Shown here: positions 58,546 through 64,000 of the stretch, one piece after another
Position numbering within the stretch: the stretch's first letter is position 1
How the letters are laid out: each line of letters opens with the position of its first letter
NCBI RefSeq assembly: GCF_965638725.1
Contig: NC_134975.1
Location: forward strand, 1,066,179-1,130,178
Length of the DNA: 64,000 bases
From: Aptenodytes patagonicus
Taxonomy: Eukaryota > Chordata > Aves > Sphenisciformes > Spheniscidae
Direction: 5' to 3'
The notes under the pieces: model-generated
Databases searched by the model: none
Told to the model about the DNA's origin: nothing
What the model saw: only the letters and a program-made list of their open reading frames with translations
Program-made: the position numbers and the translations under genes

Positions 58546-61500
58546 AGCCTGGCAGGGACGGGGCAAGAGCCACCTCCCGGGGCAGGGTGACAAGGACACG
58601 GACAGGCACCTGCGGGGGGGGCGGGGGGGACTTTCCGGGAGGCCCCGGCAGGTGCAGGCAGGGCGCGGGCAAAGTCCGGCAGCGCCCGTTTCGACACGGG
58701 GCGGCTTTCACATCGATCGCCTGTTCTCGGCCTCCCAGCCCTCCCGGCTGGGGACGCGGCCAGCAGCTCTCGGGGACCGTCCCCCCCTCACGGTGGCCAG
58801 CCCTGCATCCCCTTGTCCGTCCGTCTGTCCTAACGAGGCCATTAATTGCAGGACAAGGAGGGGGCTCTTGGCACGACGTCGGCCCCCGGCTGGCTGCGTC
58901 CGAGGTGGGGTGCCGGCAGGGTGGTGGTGGTTTGGCCCCGGTGGCCCGGGAGGGGACATGGGTCGAACCTATGCTGGTGGGCAGGACAGACGGACGGACA
59001 GAGGGAAGGGGCGGCCACTGGGGGCCTGGGCGTCCTGGGGACACGGATGCTGCAGGCAACGAGCTGGTGGGGCCGCCCTAAAAAAGAGGGTGAATGATTT
59101 AGGGACAGGGTGGGGGCGAGCATCATCCCCGGGGGGGGCACAGGGTGGGGGTCTGCAGGGTGCCCCCACCCCATGTGGGGGGCTGCCACCACCCACCCTG
59201 CCACCACCCACTCTGCCCCGGGTCTCCTGCGCAGGGCTGCACCCCCCAAGCACGATGCACCCCCGTATCCCATGCACCCCTACCCCCCCCCCCCCCCCCA
59301 AGCAAAGCTCCCAGAACTTGGGGCAGGGAGGGGAGGGCCCCGGGTGACGTGGGGGGGCCGGGGGGGCCCCGCCGCAGCAGCCATAAATGCGTGTCCCATC
59401 ACTTATTCATGCAGGCAGGAGGCCCGGGCGGCTGCTGCCGGGATCTGGCAGGAGGAATTCGCTAACTAGGTCAGGCAGGAAGGGGGGGCAGCGGCGGGGG
59501 CTGCCTGATCCCCTGGGTGCCCCGGCCGTGCCCCCCGCCGGGCACGGAGCGGGCACTGGGGTGTCCCCACGGGGGGGGGACGACGACCGGGGCAGCACGG
59601 GAAGGGCACGCTGTGGGCAGCGTGAGGCCGCAGGGTGCTGGGGGTCCGGGCAAGGGTGCTGCTGCCGCTGGTGGACCGGGGTGCTCTCCGGACTGGCCCA
59701 GGGTGTGAAAAGGCAGCGGGACCACCCAAACCCCTGCTCGACACCCCCCCCCCCCAGCCCGATCCCAGCAGCTCCCCGGGGCCATGTCCTGGTGTCCTGC
59801 TCCGACGTGATGCAGCCGCCGTTAATTATTGATGCAAAAAGCACTCGCTGAAGAGCCGCTTCGTGCTGCCGTGCCCCCCCCGGCCCCCTGTTCCCCCAGC
59901 TGCACTTGGCGACCCCCCCCCCCAGTGGGCTGCCCCTCCTCCCGGGGTTTAATCCTGCCCGGTCCTGGGTCTCCCCCCTGCAGGGATGCTCCATGCGGCT
60001 GCCACCCCCCTCCTCCACCCCGAGGGGCAGAGCTGCTTCGGCTGCTTTGCCTTTGGGGTCCCCGCTCCCCTGGACGTGGGGCCCCCTCCTCCCCGGGGAC
60101 CCCCATGACTGGTGAGCGATGGGGGGGTCCCCATCCCTGCGCATCCCCCTGCCCACCCTCACTCTGCCCACAGTCATTTCGCTCCTCGCCAGGCTTTTAC
60201 GGGAAAACCCTTCCCGGCTTTGATCCAGTCTAAGCATCCTGGCTCCTCGCGGCTGGGGCTGCTTCTGCTGGGGTAAAAAAGGCTCGAGGGGGGGGGCCGG
60301 CGGGGAGGTAAAAGCACCTTCAGAGCCGTGCAGGCACCCAGCGAAGGCGTTTGCAGAGGGGAATAACCGGGAGAGATGGAGGATGGACCACGGGCCAGCT
60401 CCTGCTCGGGGTCCGGATGCCGGCGCGGCGATGCTGGGCGTGCGCAGCCGAGGGCAATGTGCGATGGAAGTGGGCTTGAGGACGGCAACGCATGTGAAAT
60501 ATGGGGGGGGGGGTGGGGTGACGTTTTGCCCCAGGATCGTGGTTAAACTGGGAGCCCCCCCCCCCCGGGCTGCTGTCAGGGCCAGAAATAGCAATATTCG
60601 GACCCCAGCGGCATCCCGGGTCCCTCGGTCATTAAACGTGATGTGCCCTGGCCTTTGGGTCCGTGCCCCCCCCCCCCCCCCAGGGCATCCCTGCCGGGTC
60701 GCGGGTGCTGGATGCGACCGGGGAGCAGAACGAGGCCGTTTTCCCTCTCCCACCCTGGAGCGGGGCCAGACGAGGGGCGATGCCGAGCGGGGAACGTGCT
60801 CCATCCTTCGCCGGGGATGTGCCGGGCGAAGCGACTCCCGGGTCATCCGGGTCCGTCCCCGTCCCCCCCCCCCCGAAACCCCGGGCAGGCTGAAGGAGCG
60901 GTTAACTCAGGGCTTTATCCGCAAACACTCGCAGGCTAAAAATATCCCTCCCGCGGGCAGCACCATTCCCGGCCAGCGCTGTGCCGGGAGCTTCCTTGCC
61001 TTTTTTGACGGGATCGTGGCTCGTGCTGGGGCAGCGCCCGGGCTGCCTGCTGCGATTAGTGCTGAAACCCGGCTCCCAGGGGACCCAGAGGTGCGGATGA
61101 GGGACCAGGGATGTCCCCTCAGTGACCGCGATCTCCCCGCTGGAGGTGAGTGCTGTCCCCGCGTTGAAGATGTCCTCGGTGGGGCCGTCCTCATCGCTGG
61201 GTGCTTTTATCCCGGCGCTGGAGGAGATGCTGGAAGGTGGGATTGAAGATGCCGTCCCGGCTTGGCAAATAACCCACAGGGGGAACGGCCTCCATCACTC
61301 CCTTGCCACCCTTCGAGCCTGGGGTGGCTTTACCCGTCACCCCAAGGGCCACCCCAGCCCGGCTCACCCCCCCTGGGCAGAGCTGCTTTGAGTCCCCTTA
61401 TCGGGGCCACGCTGGACTCTCCCGGCTGGCCAGCGATAAGCCGCGCGTGCCGCACGCCCGTCCAGCGCTCCCTTATCGGCACGGTGGCATCGGCAGCTTG

Positions 61501-63726
61501 GCACGGTGTGCCGGACCCCGGGGATGCTCGGCCGGGAGGGAGCCAGGCGCTGCGGGGTGCGAAGTAAAGCACCCTCCTCCTCCTCGCATCCCCCGTGCAA
61601 AACCCACCCGGCGCCTCGTGCTGTTTGGGGACCCGGCATCGGCCACCGAGGAGGCCTCGGGGCCTCAGGACCCCCCGTTGGGGTGTCACAGCCACCCTCG
61701 GAGCAGGCTGGGTGCAGGGGACCCCTCCAGAAGGTGGGTGCCCTTTCGCCCATGGCAAGGGCGACCTGGGTGTCTTGATTGGCACCCGGGCTATTATTAG
61801 CCACCCTCGCCCACGTCGGCAGCTCATTAAGTTTTTCCCGTTGTGGTAGCGGATGTGGGTCAACGTTTGAGGTTTCGCTGTTGATTTTTTTAATTTCCTC
61901 TTCAAAACAGATGAGTTTCCTCCCTCCTTGATGACGACAGATGCCGCCGGGGGCCGGGCGCGGCGGCGGGGCGGCAGGACGCCACGGCTGATGGCCCCTC
62001 GCCGGAGGTAGGCAGCGCTCGACGGGGCTGCCCGGCTGCCCCCCGCGCCGGTGAGTGCCGGAGCCACGCGGAAGGGTTTGGGGGTGGTTTTGCCCCAGGA
62101 GGGGCTGCAGGGGTTGGGGGTGGGGCCTGGGATGGAGAGCGGAAGAGCAGGAGGTGGATGGACCTGGGTTTGGGGGGGAGGAGATGGGGCCGTGGGGGTG
62201 ATGGGAACTCCGGGCATCTGGGAGAGACGATTCCCGTATCTGGAGCAAAGGGAAAACTCTTTTGTTGCAGCAAAGGGACGGGGAGCGGAGTGGGGACCAG
62301 GGGGGCTGAGGGGGACGGGGCTGGGGGCAGCAGGGGACGGGGCTGGGATGCTCCGGGACGTGGCAGGACAAATGAGCCCTGGCCTGGTCCCCCCATCCAT
62401 GGTCCCGTGCGCCGCGGCCCCTCGCTGGGCTCTGCAAAGCCCCTTTGCCCCCCCCCAGGGCTGGGTCAGCCTGGGGGGGCCGGGTCAGCCCAGGGGGGCC
62501 GGGGGCCGTTAACGCTCACACGGGGCGATCGCAGCATCTCCTGGGGCTGCGGCTCCCGAGGGGCTCGGATGGGGAAAGCACCCGGCCACGTGCCCTGGGC
62601 GGGCTGGATGTGGCCTCAATGAAGAGCTCGGCTACGAGGCCGCTGCTCCCTGAACGCCCCCAGCCCCCCCAGCCCGGTGCCCGGAGGTGACGTCCCAGCC
62701 CTGAGCATCGCGGGGGTCTGGGGTGGCCCAGGCGGGTGCTGCCAGGTCCTGCCCGGGGCTTCACCCCGTCCCACACCCTGCCCGGCAAGAGGTGAAATGG
62801 GGAAATGGTGACAAGATGCCGTCCCTCCGCTGGGGACTTTCGGCGCGGCTGCTGCACGGCGCCGTGGGGTGGGGGATGAACCGCTCTGGCCTTGGGCATG
62901 CGGAGCCGGCACCGTGGTGGCTCTGCAAAGCGTTTCCCTCCTCACCCGTGCGGTGGGTGACGGCTGGACCAGGATGCTGGTGCCGCGGGAGATGGCTGGA
63001 TGGGGACGCTCCTGCTCCGGCAGCGCTCGGGTGATGGCTGGACCGGGATGCTCCCGCTCTGGCAGCGCTCAGCCATAGGGACGTGTGGCCGGAGCAGGCG
63101 GGCGGCTCGAGAAACCCATCCCCTGTGGCTGCAGGGGTCTGCCCGGGCTGGGGGGTCCTTGTCCCCAGCCAGGACCTGTGCTGGGGAGGGCAGAGGATGA
63201 GGGACCAGGTGTCCTCAGTGGGTGCCACGGAGTCGCGCAGGAGCTGGGTGCCGGGAGCCTGGGATCCCTCAGGTCCTTCGGGACCAGGGGACTCCTTGGG
63301 GACGTGGTCCCTCGCTTTGCTTGGGGGCTGTAGGACGGGGAGGGGACGGGATTGGAAATCACCTCCCTATGGCAGCTGGCGGGGAGAGGCGCCCGTTCCC
63401 CAGCAGGGAAGGTCCAGGCTCTGGAGATCTGCATCATCTGCCCTGGTGCGTGCCCAGCCGTGGTGCAGCTCTGCACGCCTTATCTCGGCCCTGGCAGCTC
63501 TTCCGTTTGCTCCGGCAGCTCCGTCCCTGTCCCCCTCCAGCCCCTGGGTGCAGCGGGTGCCCGTCGGCACCCAGGGCAATGCCCAGGCTGGGGCAGAGCA
63601 TCCCTGGGATGCCCAGAGCCCACCCAGCCTGCGCCTGCCCGTGGAGCACCCGACTGTCCCACCCCATGGGCAGGAGGTGGAGGAGACCCCCCCCACCAAA
63701 TCTTCACGGCTCTCCTGTCCCTGCAG
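58546..63726 (+). other. PPP1R1A-TESPA1 intergenic region and possible TESPA1 5' intron
   Basis: No coding exon recognised. Mostly GC-rich with C/G runs. AT-richer islands lie at about 58825-58860, 59385-59475, 59800-59850, 60885-60960 and 61780-61930. A non-coding first exon of TESPA1 may be here but cannot be placed from sequence alone. Confidence 0.45.
61397..61477. promoter_or_regulatory. three GATA motifs upstream of TESPA1
   Basis: CTTATC at 61397-61402, GATAAG at 61435-61440 and CTTATC at 61472-61477 lie within 81 bp at regular spacings of about 38 bp. A RUNX-type TGTGGT is at 61842-61847. TESPA1 is a lymphoid gene, so a T-cell element is plausible but only inferred. Confidence 0.35.
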
Positions 63727-63757
63727 GGAGACCCCCGGCCCGCCTGGCGCTGCGGCC

Positions 63758-63923
63758 ATGGAGGGCACGTCGGTGCTCAGCCCCTCCTCGTGGGAGAAGC
63801 GGCGCGCGTGGGCCAGGCAGAGCCGGTGCTGGCGGACCACCGTGGTGGAGGAGGAGGCGGCTGCCGCCATGCAGGACGTCCACGAGCCGCAGCCACCCCA
63901 CCTGGACGACGTCTTCCTTGAAG
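63758..63923 (+). CDS. TESPA1: TESPA1, thymocyte-expressed positive selection-associated protein 1, first coding exon only
   Basis: TESPA1 works in T-cell receptor signalling and calcium release in developing T cells. The acceptor CCCTGCAG ends at 63726, the ATG is at 63758, and the donor GAAG|GTCGGG follows 63923. The 55 codons plus one base encode VLSPSSWEKRRAWARQSRCW, then EEEAAAAMQDV and HLDDVFLE, matching the N-terminus of TESPA1 (SWEKRRAW, EEEAAAALQDV, LDDVFQEG). The related ITPRID proteins share only the RRAW part. The remaining exons lie beyond the window. Confidence rests on one exon. Confidence 0.85.
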
Positions 63924-64000
63924 GTCGGGGGGACCCCGGGGTGCACATGGTTACGGGAGTCCTCGCGTGCTGGGTCGTCTCATGGGTGTTTCTGTCCCCC

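Noticed and set aside
58600-63700. PDE1B exons between PPP1R1A and TESPA1
   Set aside because: PDE1B neighbours PPP1R1A in mammals, but no exon resembling its catalytic domain is present in the window.
1-64000. LTR, retrovirus-like, Polinton, CR1 LINE or other mobile elements
   Set aside because: I found no recognisable gag, pol or env-like reading frames, terminal repeats, or the typical CR1 3' end. Absence is by eye only. A repeat-library search would decide.
1-64000. tRNA, rRNA, snRNA or miRNA genes
   Set aside because: No cloverleaf with A/B boxes or familiar RNA sequence was noticed. The palindrome at 33402-33500 could form an RNA hairpin, but there is no evidence that it is a processed miRNA.

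Overview
The window looks like vertebrate, almost certainly avian, nuclear DNA from a GC-rich microchromosome. Six protein-coding genes can be read by splice-consistent, phase-consistent exons that match known vertebrate proteins: ATF7 (+, 3' two thirds), NPFF (+), TARBP2 (-), MAP3K12 (+, last exon missing), PPP1R1A (-) and the first coding exon of TESPA1 (+). The order and orientation ATF7 > NPFF > < TARBP2 | MAP3K12 > is the known vertebrate block found on human 12q13, so these identities support one another. The same genes are expected on a chicken chr33-type microchromosome (inference).

Layout. 1-17397: ATF7 exons in ordinary introns of moderate GC with no large tandem arrays. 17398-about 23222: probable long ATF7 3' UTR, rising sharply in GC. 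24191-25331: compact NPFF with a TATA box and poly(A) signal, tail-to-tail with TARBP2 (poly(A) signals 180 bp apart). 25511-33302: TARBP2 on the minus strand, whose larger introns are filled with minisatellites. 33302-40173: divergent TARBP2/MAP3K12 intergenic and 5' region. It holds a near-perfect 47-bp-arm palindrome, CTCF- and ZNF143-like sites, kilobases of tandem repeats, and a promoter-like segment with CRE, AP-1 and RFX X-box motifs lying between two oppositely oriented arrays of one minisatellite family. 40174-49561: twelve coding exons of MAP3K12, nearly every intron with its own private minisatellite. 49562-51200: tandem repeat running into a 100-N assembly gap (51201-51300), which probably hides the last MAP3K12 exon and the PPP1R1A 3' end. 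51875-57337: PPP1R1A. 57338-63757: repeats and AT-richer islands. 63758-63923: TESPA1 first coding exon.

Functionally, MAP3K12 (DLK) feeds the JNK/p38 cascade that phosphorylates ATF2/ATF7-type factors, TARBP2 is the Dicer/Ago partner in small-RNA silencing, NPFF encodes RFamide neuropeptides, PPP1R1A is the PKA-activated inhibitor of PP1, and TESPA1 acts in T-cell receptor signalling. They are neighbours, not an operon.

Two single-base losses in G/C homopolymers (TARBP2 exon 5, PPP1R1A exon 4) and the N gap suggest a draft assembly. The most unusual content is repeat architecture and regulatory sequence rather than a new protein system. I saw no bacterial-type system, CRISPR array, RNA gene, LTR element or virus-derived element.
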